Of a stretch of 64,000 nucleotides of DNA, positions 51,168 to 61,241 are shown piece after piece. The notes under the pieces were generated by a model, which saw nothing but the letters and a program-made list of their open reading frames with translations, had not been told where the DNA came from and did not search any database. The translations under genes and the position numbers were made by a program. Every line of letters begins with the position of its first letter. The stretch's first letter is position 1. Source of the DNA: JAVBKV01 sp031553885 (GTDB lineage Bacteria > Bacteroidota > Bacteroidia > Bacteroidales > Azobacteroidaceae); the NCBI GenBank assembly GCA_031553885.1, contig JAVBKV010000047.1, positions 1 to 64,000 of the forward strand, written 5' to 3'.

Positions 51168-53069
51168 TCATTTGATTTCTTTGATAACCATAGCACAACC
51201 TCCCCTTGGAAGGAAATCCAGGTTCAATTTCGTCTCTTTTTTAACTTTTTTCGTTTCGATTTTAACGTGTGTACGGGTTTTTATTTTTTCTCCTCCGTCG
51301 GTGTATAATATCATTTCATAATTTTTTCCGGGATCGAGAAAATCGAAAGAGAAGTTCATTTTCCGTGCGTCATTGTTGGTAATACATCCCACATACCCAT
51401 CATTTCCTTTTTTCCGTGCGATTGAAATGTATTCGCCGATTTGTCCGTCCAGCACTTTAGTGTCGTCCCAGGTGGTCGGCAAATGGTCGAAGAACGGAAG
51501 TTCGGGCTCATCCTGCACATCCTCCGGAGTGTCGTACCAATACAGAAATTGCAGTGGGCTGTAGAAAATAACAGAGAGTGCCAGTTGATGTCCGGAGGTA
51601 TTCTGGAGAGAACGGGCATTGATACTGCGTTCCAGGTCCGGTTTCAATTCTTTCCGGTGGAAATAACAGATGGTATAATCGCCGGCTCCGGCAATGAACC
51701 GGGTGAAAGGGTGGGTGGTATTGATATTGGCATCCGTAAATTCTTCATTTCCCCGGATACCTTCCTGAGTCAACAGGTTGGGGTAGGTGCGGCTGAATCC
51801 GGTCGGGCGGTATTCGTCGTGAATATCGACCATGAGGTTATATTGAGCGCATTTTTTTACAGCTTCGTGCAGCCAGGTCGTCCAGCGATGAGAGCCGACC
51901 TGAACGAATCCGAATTTGATTCCGGCAATGCCCCAGGATTGATACAGAGGCAGAATTTCATCCAGGTAATTGGCCAGTGCCCGTTGGTTGACATAGACCC
52001 AGATTCCGACTCCTTTGCTTTTGGCATATTGAACAACCTCGGTAATGTTCAGGTCATTGATTTTACTTCGTTTCGGATCCACATCACACTTGGTGGGGTT
52101 GGAGTTGATGGAAGTCTCTGCTCCATACCATCCTGCATCGAAATGGACGTAACGGATGTTTCTTTTGGCTGCAAAGTCGACCACTTTTTGGGCACCGCTG
52201 GTAGTCAGCGAGACGGTCCGGATAATAGTTCCCGGTTGAATCCAATCGGTATTTTTAATTTCACAGGGAGGATTCAGGTTCAGAATAAGGTCATTGTTGG
52301 CCAGCAGATTGGCCGGTTTGTCCGCTACCATGACTACCCTCCAGGGGGTTCCGAAAGGAGCGACCTCGTCTACTCTTCCGTACATCGAGCAGCGGATGAT
52401 GTTTTCTTCGTTGGGACGGATCATAAATTTCGTCCGGCTGTAATTCACCATTTCGGCTTCAGCCAGGCTTACGTATAAGCCGTTGGATAGTTTTAAAGTC
52501 AGTGGCCGTTCACATTCTCCCGGCCAGTTTTTCAAGGGTAAATATTGGTAGGCTGCCTGTGCATTGTGAGCAAACCATCCGAATGTGTTTTCCGGTAATA
52601 CAAAGGAGGTTTTTTCAGAGGTGATGCCTAAGTAGCTTCCTCCGGATTCCGGATCTTCCGGATAAAAATAACGGAAAGCGATGCCTTCGTTATAGGCTCG
52701 GACAATCAGCCAGAGTTTATTTCTCACACCCTTTTTGGTCAGAACGAATGTTTTTTCATTGAAATGATCCCTCACGACAGCCCGTTCTCCATACACCGGT
52801 TTCCAGCTTGTGTCCTGGGTGCGGCTTTGTACGTTTTCGATTTCCATTTTATCACCCCAGCCGGAAAGTCCCAGTTCAGAAGGAAGGATTGCCGGTTGGT
52901 TTTTATAGTTGATCTGATAAAACAGTTCTCCGTTTGGATTTTCCGGCCGTTGAAAAACCTGCATTTTCAGGAAACCGTCGGGAGAAATAACCGTCGTTTC
53001 ATTTTGTGCCTTCACGAAAGAAAAGGGAAGGATCGTAAATAAAAAAAGGAATGTGAATGTATTTTTCAT
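51168..53069 (-). CDS. GH97 enzyme, predicted inverting type
   Basis: A 633-aa secreted member of GH97 (signal ends ILPFSFVKAQ), acting on alpha-linked glucose or galactose. The N-terminal beta domain, the TIM barrel (YVHFDAGWYG, VDIHDEYRPTGFSRTYPN) and the C-terminal domain are all present. In the retaining branch a nucleophile Asp sits in 'GIK.DF'; here it reads GIKFGFVQVG (about residue 385) with Gly. This resembles the SusB-like inverting branch, where Glu residues activate water instead. It starts the second transcription unit of the locus, just after a terminator. Confidence 0.86.
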   Translation of the reverse strand: MKNTFTFLFLFTILPFSFVKAQNETTVISPDGFLKMQVFQRPENPNGELFYQINYKNQPAILPSELGLSGWGDKMEIENVQSRTQDTSWKPVYGERAVVRDHFNEKTFVLTKKGVRNKLWLIVRAYNEGIAFRYFYPEDPESGGSYLGITSEKTSFVLPENTFGWFAHNAQAAYQYLPLKNWPGECERPLTLKLSNGLYVSLAEAEMVNYSRTKFMIRPNEENIIRCSMYGRVDEVAPFGTPWRVVMVADKPANLLANNDLILNLNPPCEIKNTDWIQPGTIIRTVSLTTSGAQKVVDFAAKRNIRYVHFDAGWYGAETSINSNPTKCDVDPKRSKINDLNITEVVQYAKSKGVGIWVYVNQRALANYLDEILPLYQSWGIAGIKFGFVQVGSHRWTTWLHEAVKKCAQYNLMVDIHDEYRPTGFSRTYPNLLTQEGIRGNEEFTDANINTTHPFTRFIAGAGDYTICYFHRKELKPDLERSINARSLQNTSGHQLALSVIFYSPLQFLYWYDTPEDVQDEPELPFFDHLPTTWDDTKVLDGQIGEYISIARKKGNDGYVGCITNNDARKMNFSFDFLDPGKNYEMILYTDGGEKIKTRTHVKIETKKVKKETKLNLDFLPRGGCAMVIKEIK

Positions 53070-53084
53070 TGTTTTAGTAAAAAT

Positions 53085-53122
53085 GAAGCTGTGTCAAAAA
53101 ATCGATCTCCTGACACAGCTTC
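53085..53122 (-). terminator. Terminator between the two parts of the glycan locus
   Basis: GAAGCTGTGTCA (53085-53096) pairs perfectly with TGACACAGCTTC (53111-53122) across a 14-nt loop, with ATTTTTA following on the minus strand. It would limit read-through from the SusC/D operon into the GH97-lyase-GH88-galM unit. Confidence 0.8.
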
Positions 53123-53132
53123 TATTTAATTG

Positions 53133-54128
53133 TTAGTTGATTTGTAATCTTTTGATTCCGACAACGGCAGTTGCAGTAGCATCTGTTACACTGTTAATAT
53201 AAATGTAAGCCACATACTTACCATTGGCTGTTTTCAGAAATACACTGCCTTCGGTTCTTATGTCCAGGGTGTAATCAACTGAGTTCGTAAACGTTTGGGC
53301 TTTCAGGTCCAGATCATCCACGTACATGTTATTATTAACATCGTTCTTGAGTTGTCCGTCCCATACATACAATTTTTTATCCATAATCGTACTGTTTTTG
53401 TTCCAGTTGGAAGGGATAGAAAATCCGTCAGGAAAGTAACTCGTTGCAGCGGTGGAGATAAAAGCATGTTTATAGTCGTATTGTTTTCCGTCTACGGTTT
53501 TCTTGGCTGCATAGCAGTAAACAAAATCGATTTTGGAAGACAGATTTCCGGTTTCTACTTCTTCCTTTGTATATGCTTTCATATCTTCCACCGAAAAATA
53601 GCGGGCTCCGGTCTCCGTAGCTGCCATAGAAATGCTTTTCTTCATGTCCATGCCCGATACCTGATATTCCTGAGTCTTAAATGTAGCCCGTTTGTCGGTA
53701 CTATTTTCAGAGGAGAAAGAGAAAGAAACTTTCTTTCCGCGGGCTTCTTCCGGAACCACATAAAAATAACGCAGGGTAGCAGCTACCGTATCGATCAATA
53801 CGGCAGAGGAAAGAGTACTTTCCGTATAACATTCATGAGCAACCCGGACAGGTATGTTCACTGCGGCTTCTGTTTTCCATGAGAAAGGTTCAAATCCGGT
53901 TCCTTCGGCTCCGGGAATAGAGACTTCTACTTTGGCATATTTTAATGTACCTTCCAAACAGCCCATTGCGTATGCGAATTCAATTTTTTCGCCAACGATC
54001 AACGGAGAAACCGTTTTCTTGATCAGTTCGTTTTTCATTGTTCCGGATTCGTCGTTGTCGTCCGAGCAAGAAGCCCAGAAACCGCATACAACAAGCAATC
54101 CCAATACAATCCAATAGTTATTTTTCAT
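53133..54128 (-). CDS. DUF4466-like lipoprotein
   Basis: A 331-aa lipoprotein (signal MKNNYWIVLGLLVVCGFW, lipobox ASC). The body shows tandem beta-rich halves: YAMGCLEGTLKYAKVEVSIPGA, then STDKRATFKTQEYQVSG, then KIDFVYCYA. This fits DUF4466, a family of Bacteroides surface-type proteins found with SusC/D, but the call is from general resemblance. It is the last gene of the SusC/D unit. It may bind or display the glycan. The start at ATG 54128 gives the proper signal; the ATG at 54149 overlaps the upstream gene's end. Confidence 0.6.
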   Translation of the reverse strand: MKNNYWIVLGLLVVCGFWASCSDDNDESGTMKNELIKKTVSPLIVGEKIEFAYAMGCLEGTLKYAKVEVSIPGAEGTGFEPFSWKTEAAVNIPVRVAHECYTESTLSSAVLIDTVAATLRYFYVVPEEARGKKVSFSFSSENSTDKRATFKTQEYQVSGMDMKKSISMAATETGARYFSVEDMKAYTKEEVETGNLSSKIDFVYCYAAKKTVDGKQYDYKHAFISTAATSYFPDGFSIPSNWNKNSTIMDKKLYVWDGQLKNDVNNNMYVDDLDLKAQTFTNSVDYTLDIRTEGSVFLKTANGKYVAYIYINSVTDATATAVVGIKRLQIN

Positions 54129-54148
54129 AAGAATTTCAAATTTAATCA

Positions 54149-54565
54149 TTATTTCTGTAATGTTATCGTTATTGTATACGTTCTCTTAATTTTCCGGTTA
54201 CCGGAAGTCAGAACGTATTGCTTGGGTTCCGTAAAGTCTTCCCATACTCCCATTTTAGGAGATACCAGTACATCCGTAATCACACCGCAATAAGGTTTTA
54301 CTTTTTTGAGGTTTGTCCCGAATTTGGCAACGGCATTGACAGTACAATTGATAGTGTCGATCATACCATTGCTATAGGTAGGGACAGTTACCAGTACGGA
54401 TTGATTGTCAGTGCCCAACAAGTTGAAGCTACTCATGTAACAGGTTTCACGATCAGTAATTAGATTACCATCATCGTCTACCGGATAATCAAAGCAGGAA
54501 GTAAAAGCAAAGACGAAACAAATCGTTACGAACGCTAATTTTATAATTAATTTAGTTGTTTTCAT
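54149..54565 (-). CDS. Small Ig-like lipoprotein of the SusC/D operon
   Basis: A 138-aa lipoprotein (lipobox FAFTSC). A single domain of the DUF5018/bacterial cadherin-like kind is suggested by FNLLGTDNQSVLVTV, then LKKVKPYCGVITDVLVSPKMG and the end FTEPKQYVLTSGNRKIKRTYTITI. Such domains are usually N-terminal modules of larger glycan-binding proteins, so this one is unusually short. It could anchor or bridge other surface proteins. It lies 12 nt after susD. Confidence 0.65.
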   Translation of the reverse strand: MKTTKLIIKLAFVTICFVFAFTSCFDYPVDDDGNLITDRETCYMSSFNLLGTDNQSVLVTVPTYSNGMIDTINCTVNAVAKFGTNLKKVKPYCGVITDVLVSPKMGVWEDFTEPKQYVLTSGNRKIKRTYTITITLQK

Positions 54566-54577
54566 GTTTTTATAATA

Positions 54578-56326
54578 TTATAACCAACATTCATTTTGTT
54601 TAAGTCCCGAGTTCATCAGAATTTCCGAAGGAGGAATTTGGAAAATGTAGAACCGCTGATAATCTCTTTCGATGGCATTCCGGAATTCATCCCGGTACCA
54701 GTCGCTTTCACCCCAGGTACTGGTCAGACGTAGTCCGTTCGGGGCTTTCCAGATGCTTTCCACCACATTCCACCTGCGGAGATCGAAAAAACGATGTCCT
54801 TCAGCTACAAATTCAATGATCCTTTCCTGTTCAATCGCTTTAAAAAATGTTTCTTTGGTAGAAAACTTGGATTGGTTGAGTTCCGGCAGAGCGCCTCTTT
54901 TCCTGATTTTGTTGACCAGGTCGAATAACTCGCTGGTAGGTCCGTTATTATATTCGTTAACGGCTTCACAATACATTAACCAAACATCCGGCAAGCGCAT
55001 CAGGTAAAGATCCTGTTGACCTTCTTCCCGTGGGCCAAATGCATACTGGCGGACAAATTTACGGTAAATATATCCGGTATAACAACCCTGGGCATTGATG
55101 TATTTTACGTTATCGCCTTGTTTGTATTCAAACGTGAGAGTATCCGGTCCGACTGTTTTTCCATCATCAGAAAGTCTCATCATTTTTTGTCCGTCCCACA
55201 TGATGCTTGCTTTCAGGCGGTAATCGCGGCCTTCGTATGTTTTAGGATTACACGCTCCGTTGGCAAGTGTTTTTGAGCTTCCGGTAACGATATCAGGAGC
55301 ATTTTCGCCCGTACTGAGTAATTGATAACGATTCACCAGGCGTATAGTAGGAGTGACATTACAACCGCCGGCTCCGGTACTTCTGGTTCCGAAATCGTAA
55401 ATGTAGGTATCTCCTAATCCGACTCCGAAACCGGGGCCTGCGTTGGAAGTTGCAAACAGAACTTCGGAAGCATAACCATCAGCTTCATGTTGTCCGTCGA
55501 ATAATTCTCCGTAGAAAGGATTATCTTCGGTACCTGAGATTCCTTCTTTGTACAATTTACGTCCGTATTCCGGTTTCATTACTTCTTTGAAATCTTCAGC
55601 AGCAGCCCGGTAATATTGATCTGCTTCAGCAGCTTTTCCTTCGTTTTTCATCCAACATGCCCAGTACAACTTGATTTTTCCTCTGAATCCATAAGCAGCA
55701 GCCCGGGATGTTCTTCCATAATCTCCGGAAGTCAGTGTGGCCGGCAGATAAGATATCGCTTCCGTCAAATCGCGAATAATGCTGTCTTTTACCGCTGCTT
55801 TGGGAGTTCTCGTCAAAGTGTAGGCTTCGTTGTTTCCCTTCAAAACGTGAGTATAATAAGGAACATCTCCCCATAAGTCGATTAACCGGAAGTAGACGAT
55901 CGATCTCAGGAACAGGATTTCGCCTTCCACTCTTTTCAATTGGCTGATTTTACCCGGATCTGTTTCCTGGTTATATGAGTTATGGAGTTTCATTAACACA
56001 TAATTGGACCGGTTGATTACCTGATATCCATCTTTCCAGTGTTGCAGGTAGGATCCTCCGATAGCGGCCGGATTGTAATTACCGTAAGGAACGGATACCC
56101 GGGCGTGCATCATTTCGCTACCTCCGTCCCAGGCATAATTTTTATGGAAAAAAGTACGGGAACCCTGATATACGCCATACATGGCATAGGTTGCGTCGTC
56201 CACTGTTTTCCAGAAGACTTCTTCTGCCATTTCTTTTCTCGGAATTTGTTCCAATAAATCGTTGACGCACGATATAGAAAATAATGGCACCAATAATAGC
56301 ATGAATTTAATACATATATTTTTCAT
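54578..56326 (-). CDS. SusD/RagB-family glycan-binding lipoprotein
   Basis: A 582-aa outer-membrane lipoprotein (lipobox LFSISC) that captures oligosaccharides and caps the SusC transporter. Typical segments are RKEMAEEVFWKTVDDATYAMYG, VEGEILFLRSIVYFRLIDLWGDVPY, the mid-domain GRTSRAAAYGFRGKIKLYWA (TPR helices) and the C-terminal IEQERIIEFVAEGHRFFDLRRW. The glycan cannot be told from sequence. It is 39 nt after susC, as usual. Confidence 0.95.
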   Translation of the reverse strand: MKNICIKFMLLLVPLFSISCVNDLLEQIPRKEMAEEVFWKTVDDATYAMYGVYQGSRTFFHKNYAWDGGSEMMHARVSVPYGNYNPAAIGGSYLQHWKDGYQVINRSNYVLMKLHNSYNQETDPGKISQLKRVEGEILFLRSIVYFRLIDLWGDVPYYTHVLKGNNEAYTLTRTPKAAVKDSIIRDLTEAISYLPATLTSGDYGRTSRAAAYGFRGKIKLYWACWMKNEGKAAEADQYYRAAAEDFKEVMKPEYGRKLYKEGISGTEDNPFYGELFDGQHEADGYASEVLFATSNAGPGFGVGLGDTYIYDFGTRSTGAGGCNVTPTIRLVNRYQLLSTGENAPDIVTGSSKTLANGACNPKTYEGRDYRLKASIMWDGQKMMRLSDDGKTVGPDTLTFEYKQGDNVKYINAQGCYTGYIYRKFVRQYAFGPREEGQQDLYLMRLPDVWLMYCEAVNEYNNGPTSELFDLVNKIRKRGALPELNQSKFSTKETFFKAIEQERIIEFVAEGHRFFDLRRWNVVESIWKAPNGLRLTSTWGESDWYRDEFRNAIERDYQRFYIFQIPPSEILMNSGLKQNECWL

Positions 56327-56365
56327 AATATCTGTCTGTTTTAATTGTTTATTTGTTTACAACCA

Positions 56366-59300
56366 TTATAGTTCTATATTAAGACCCAAAGACATGGTTT
56401 TGAGTAGCGGGAACGGGTCATCCTTATAGGTTGATTTTTCCGGGTCAACACCTCCCCATTTGGTCAATGTAAAGAGATTTTCAGCTGTAAAATAGACCCT
56501 TACCTTATTGAAAGAAATTGAATTCAACCATTTTTTAGGTAAGTTATACCCGATTTGTATGTTTTTCAAACGGAGGTAACTCATGTCCTGCAACCAATAA
56601 GTCGATTCATCCCGGTTGCCAGGGGTATTGAGACTGACCAGACGAGGATATTCTGCATACCTGTTATCCAGGTTCCAGGTATCGTACCAGTGCATATTCT
56701 GGAAAGCGATCCGTTGTATTTCCACGTTTGTGCTGGACATGGCTTCCAGGAGGTAATCTTTTCTTCCTGTAGCTCCCTGAAGCAGGAAGCTGAAGTCAAT
56801 TCCTTTCCACTCGGCATATCCGGTAAATCCGTAGTTACCTGAGGGACGTTGTTCATTGACTTTAGGAAATGCTTTCTTATCGGCAGAAGTAATTTGTCCG
56901 TCTCCATTAAGGTCTTCATAAAGAAGGTCTCCCGGGGCGGTGTTGTTATTGTTCATATAAGGGGCATTGTAGATGTCTTCCCAGGTTTGAGCGATACCTG
57001 TATATACTTTACAATAAGCATAATAAAAAGGCATATCCAGGAATATTTTGCTGGCATTCAGGTACTGGTACCATGATTTCAGTTGTTCGGCATTGTATGC
57101 GAAATTGAAATTAGCACCATAATTGACCTGATCTATTTTGGACTGCCATTTCAGGTTCAACTCGATACCCCTGTTTTCAAGGCTACCGGCATTGACGCGT
57201 GGTACATCATAACCGGACAATAATACGGACAATTGTCCCGGCATGATCAGGTCGGTAGTCAGCCTGTTGTATACATCGATTTCTGCAAGTAATTTATTAT
57301 TCAGGAATCCCAGGTCAAATCCCAGGTTTTTCACTGTTGTTTTTTCCCAGGAAAGATCCTCATTGATCATTTTATATACGCTGAACCCTTTTACCAGGTT
57401 ATTTCCATTGATTGCATAAGGAGTATTTTTCAGTGTGTTCCGTTGTTCGTACCTTCCTACTTTTTTATTATTACCTAAGGATCCGTAAGATAATCTTAGT
57501 TTTCCGTAAGTGATGATATTTTTCAGGGGTTCAAAGAAAGATTCTTCGGAAAAACGCCATCCTGCAGATGCAGAAGGAAAATAGCCCCATTGGTGTCCCG
57601 GAAGGAATTTGGAAGAACCGTCGGCCCGAAGGTTTGCTTCGAGCAGGTATTTATCGGAAATGGAGTAATTGATACGTCCCAGGAATGAACGTAATCCTTC
57701 GGCTTCGGATCCTCCACCTGTACCCTGGGTTAAACGGAGTGCCGCTTCAATTTCGGTTAATTCCGGGTGGTAACGGTCGCTCCGGCTGGCTGCGAAATTC
57801 CGGTCGCTCCAGTATTCTTCCGTGCCGGCAATCATGGCTGATAATTTTTGATTTTTAGTAATTTCCTTGTCATAATTCAGCCTGACCTGGAATAAACTTT
57901 TATAACCCTGGTTCGTTGAATTGGTAATCGGGTCACTGGCAGGGATAAACGTTTGTACTACATTCCCGGTTTGGAAATTATAGAGTTGAAGCCCTGCTTC
58001 ATTGTAGCTTTTCTGGAATTGATTGTAGTAGCGGATACCATAATCCACACGGGCTTTCAGTCCTTTGATTATTTCCCATTCTCCGTATATATTCCCGTTG
58101 AGTTCCTGGCGTTCCCGTTCGTTGTGGCGGCTACTATAGTCGGCATACATATTTACGGCATTATTAGCTTCTCCGTAAGCCATAACCCCTCCAAACTGTT
58201 TGGTTTCATAATTGTAAGGAGTAATACCGGTAATTGCATATACCAGGTTGAGCTGATCGTTACCGTAATCTATAAATCCGTTGGCATAAGCATAAGTCAT
58301 ATCTGTCCATTGTCCGTCTAAACGTGTACCTACTTTGATGTTCGGACGGATGTCATAATCCAGGTTATAACGGAAGTTGTAACGGGTATTGTCGTTATTG
58401 ATCATGAAACCTTGCTCATCTAGTAATCCTATAGACAGGAAATAATTATGCTTTTCTCCGGATCCTGTGGCCGATACATTATGTGTTTGGATTTTTCCTG
58501 TACGGGTAACCCAGTCTAATTGGTTTTCATTGGGGTATCTGACCGGATCGATTAATCCCATAGCCATCCATTGCTCAATGGTGCCATCGTAGAATTGAGG
58601 AGCGCCGCGTCCGGCCCTGGACGCCCGTTGATGAAGCGTCAGTGCCCGGGGGTAATTTTCCATCGTTTCATAAAAACTGGTCGGATTTGAAATTGCAAAC
58701 GTTCCGGTATAGGCAATCTTGGATTTTTCACTTCCCTTACCTGTTTTTGTGGTAATCAGGATGACCCCGTTGGCAGCACGGGAACCGTAAATAGCAGCTG
58801 AAGAAGCATCTTTCAAAACAGAAATGGATTCAATGTCGTTCATGTCGATCCGGTTAATGTCTACATCCGGCATTCCGTCGACAACAATCAGGGGAGTAGA
58901 TACTGTAGAAATCCGTTCGTTGGACATATCGATCGATCCCAATCCTCTTACTAACAGGTTGGCTCCACTGGCACCCGCCATACCTGTATTCTGCTGAACG
59001 GCCAATCCGGGCATTAATCCGGCCAGAGCGGAAGAAACGTTCGTCAAAGTACGTCCTGCGATTTTTTCGTCAATTTTGACGGCAGAAACGGCACCGGTCA
59101 TATTTACTTTGTTTTGTGTACCGTAACCGACTACAACTACTTCATCGATCATTTGTACATCTTCTTTCATCAGGATGGTCAACTGTGTTTTACCGGCTAC
59201 CGGTATGGTTTGGGTGACAAAACCGATGTATGAAAATGTTAATTGTGCTTTCGGACTGGCAACTGTCATACTGAATTTACCATCCATGTCGGTGGCAGCT

Positions 59301-59482
59301 CCATTGGAAGTCCCTACCTCAGTAATATTGACCCCGGCAAGAGGTTCATTGGTGGCATCATAGACCACACCTGTTATTTTTAATGCTCCCTGCATTCCTT
59401 CTTTGGTGTCCGAAAAAAGAAGACTGGGGCAGTATCCTATTTGTAACAATAAGATTGTCAGCAATATGCTTATTTTTTTCAT
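56366..59482 (-). CDS. SusC/RagA TonB-linked outer-membrane transporter
   Basis: A 1038-aa TonB-dependent transporter for glycan fragments. After the signal comes a carboxypeptidase-regulatory-like domain (ITGVVYDATNEPLAGVNITEVG, seen to about residue 110). The plug domain follows (VDEVVVVGYGTQNKVNMTG region; SSALAGLMPGLAVQQ, LVRGLGSID, DIESISVLKDASSAAIYGSR), then the 22-strand barrel. The size is standard. No TonB, ExbB or sigma/anti-sigma gene is in the window. It works as a pair with the SusD protein encoded next. Confidence 0.95.
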   Translation of the reverse strand: MKKISILLTILLLQIGYCPSLLFSDTKEGMQGALKITGVVYDATNEPLAGVNITEVGTSNGAATDMDGKFSMTVASPKAQLTFSYIGFVTQTIPVAGKTQLTILMKEDVQMIDEVVVVGYGTQNKVNMTGAVSAVKIDEKIAGRTLTNVSSALAGLMPGLAVQQNTGMAGASGANLLVRGLGSIDMSNERISTVSTPLIVVDGMPDVDINRIDMNDIESISVLKDASSAAIYGSRAANGVILITTKTGKGSEKSKIAYTGTFAISNPTSFYETMENYPRALTLHQRASRAGRGAPQFYDGTIEQWMAMGLIDPVRYPNENQLDWVTRTGKIQTHNVSATGSGEKHNYFLSIGLLDEQGFMINNDNTRYNFRYNLDYDIRPNIKVGTRLDGQWTDMTYAYANGFIDYGNDQLNLVYAITGITPYNYETKQFGGVMAYGEANNAVNMYADYSSRHNERERQELNGNIYGEWEIIKGLKARVDYGIRYYNQFQKSYNEAGLQLYNFQTGNVVQTFIPASDPITNSTNQGYKSLFQVRLNYDKEITKNQKLSAMIAGTEEYWSDRNFAASRSDRYHPELTEIEAALRLTQGTGGGSEAEGLRSFLGRINYSISDKYLLEANLRADGSSKFLPGHQWGYFPSASAGWRFSEESFFEPLKNIITYGKLRLSYGSLGNNKKVGRYEQRNTLKNTPYAINGNNLVKGFSVYKMINEDLSWEKTTVKNLGFDLGFLNNKLLAEIDVYNRLTTDLIMPGQLSVLLSGYDVPRVNAGSLENRGIELNLKWQSKIDQVNYGANFNFAYNAEQLKSWYQYLNASKIFLDMPFYYAYCKVYTGIAQTWEDIYNAPYMNNNNTAPGDLLYEDLNGDGQITSADKKAFPKVNEQRPSGNYGFTGYAEWKGIDFSFLLQGATGRKDYLLEAMSSTNVEIQRIAFQNMHWYDTWNLDNRYAEYPRLVSLNTPGNRDESTYWLQDMSYLRLKNIQIGYNLPKKWLNSISFNKVRVYFTAENLFTLTKWGGVDPEKSTYKDDPFPLLKTMSLGLNIEL

Positions 59483-59547
59483 GTGTACCTATTTTATTTT
59501 TTTTATAAAAAATTTATTTCTGTGAATCATTGTTGTTATTAATCGTT

Positions 59548-61197
59548 TTACGGGAGTGGTGTAGAACGGGTAACCATGGATTCACTGTTGTACAGGCTGC
59601 GTTGATCTGCACGGGGAACCTTGATGTCAAAATTCAGTTGGATGTATCCGTTTTCCAGTAGTTTTACCTCGTTTACCCAACCAACACCGTACGATTTATT
59701 CTGAATAAAAGCCGGAGTTACGGATTCTTCGCTACGGGCACCCCAACCGCAAATAAAGGCTCCCGGAACACTGGCTGTTGTGAATGTGTCTCCAATACGA
59801 CGGTTAGCAATAGCAATACCGGTACCAGGTGTAGATACAGAATAGCCGTTTTTAGCCGGATTTGTGGTCAGGCTGGATAAATCATCTTCAGAGATTACCT
59901 GATCGAAATCATTTTTTGTTATATTTCCACGTCTTGAAGTAAGAAGCATATAGGTCAATTGAGTAAAGTCTTTCAGGTAGGCTGCGGAATTTGCCAAAAT
60001 AGTTGCATTGGCTCCGAAAGCATGCGGACTCAATGTTTGAGCACCGGCACCGGTCTTGTAAAATACAAAATCGATTTTCGACTGGTTTTGTAAAGCAACG
60101 CTTCTTCCGAATACATGAGGTTCCATGTAAGCGGCAAAGAAACAGTCGTTCCCGTTTGGATCGGAAGTAATAATTACATTTTTGAAATAAGTTGCCCGAA
60201 CCAGCACTTTAGGTATAGCCAGATTCAATGAAATTGTTTTTCCTCCTGTGTTTTCAGCGACAAGTCTTACCTGAGTCATGTTTTCTGTTCCTTTGAAAGA
60301 GAAGGTGAAGTCGGCATCATTTCCGGCATCCTCATCGATATTAACTGTTTGCAGAGCGCCTTCGGTTCCGTTGGTTGTAATAGCATGTTTCAGGCTTTTG
60401 ATATCCGATCCGGAAGCAATTGTACCGCTGATAGGATTATCTTCACTGTCAAAAACACTGGTAAGCTCGGTAATATCTCCATTCATGGTAATGGATATAA
60501 AATCTTCCGTAACCACATTATTTACTTTGAATGTATCGAGTGTTACACCACCGTGGATATTAACAGCTTTGAAAATGACACCGGATAAACCGGAAGCAAC
60601 CGGGATCTGGGAGGCGAAGCTGATTTCTTTTTTATTTCCCAGGTCGATCGGAGTTGAATTTCCTGCAGTCCCGTTTACAAGGGTCTGGTAAGTAAATTCT
60701 TTCAGTTCCCATTCGCTGTTTACATTTCCTTTGATGGTAAAAGGAATACCCACACAAACCACATCCCTGTAATCGACATCTCCTTTGAATGCCAGCACGG
60801 CAATTCTTTTTACGCTTTGAACATCGATAACTCGTTTGGATATGTTATTTTTACCATCCACTACGGAAATAATGACACTGTGAAGGTTGTACGGAACTTT
60901 TATTTTTATATCCGTTTTGACTTCATTACCGCTAATAGGGAGTGTAACAGCATCTCCCGGAACCAATTCACTTCCGGAGGTTGTAACCAAAAAATAAGAG
61001 GCACGCTTAATCCCATTGTCAGAAGAGATTTGAACAGGAATTACCCATTCTTCATTTTCATTGATTGTTTCAATCACATCAGAGGTCCCGGGTATCGATA
61101 TATCCGGGCGGTAAACATTTTCATCATCATCGCTGCATCTGCAGAATGCGATCAGCATGAATAATGAAAACAATAAAAAAATCTGCTTTCTTTTCAT
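59548..61197 (-). CDS. Surface glycan-binding-type lipoprotein upstream of SusC
   Basis: A 549-aa lipoprotein (MKRKQIFLLFSLFMLIAFCRCSDDD). The first 350 residues look like tandem Ig-like domains (DISIPGTSDVIETINENEEWVI; LPISGNEVKTDIKI). The C-terminal 190 residues form a separate, probably all-beta domain (DCFFAAYMEPHVFGRS, FVFYKTGAGAQTLSPHAFG), which may bind the glycan. I find no named family. Encoding it upstream of SusC, not after SusD, is uncommon. Several ATGs are possible; I chose 61197, with GGAA just upstream. Confidence 0.65.
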   Translation of the reverse strand: MKRKQIFLLFSLFMLIAFCRCSDDDENVYRPDISIPGTSDVIETINENEEWVIPVQISSDNGIKRASYFLVTTSGSELVPGDAVTLPISGNEVKTDIKIKVPYNLHSVIISVVDGKNNISKRVIDVQSVKRIAVLAFKGDVDYRDVVCVGIPFTIKGNVNSEWELKEFTYQTLVNGTAGNSTPIDLGNKKEISFASQIPVASGLSGVIFKAVNIHGGVTLDTFKVNNVVTEDFISITMNGDITELTSVFDSEDNPISGTIASGSDIKSLKHAITTNGTEGALQTVNIDEDAGNDADFTFSFKGTENMTQVRLVAENTGGKTISLNLAIPKVLVRATYFKNVIITSDPNGNDCFFAAYMEPHVFGRSVALQNQSKIDFVFYKTGAGAQTLSPHAFGANATILANSAAYLKDFTQLTYMLLTSRRGNITKNDFDQVISEDDLSSLTTNPAKNGYSVSTPGTGIAIANRRIGDTFTTASVPGAFICGWGARSEESVTPAFIQNKSYGVGWVNEVKLLENGYIQLNFDIKVPRADQRSLYNSESMVTRSTPLP

Positions 61198-61241
61198 TAG
61201 TTCCATAATTAAATGTATTAGAGATTCATAATAAATCAGTT

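Noticed and set aside
51441..52478. Long open frame (345 codons) on the + strand opposite the GH97 gene
   Set aside because: It is antisense to a clearly conserved GH97 enzyme, has no recognisable domain and no promoter or ribosome site of its own.
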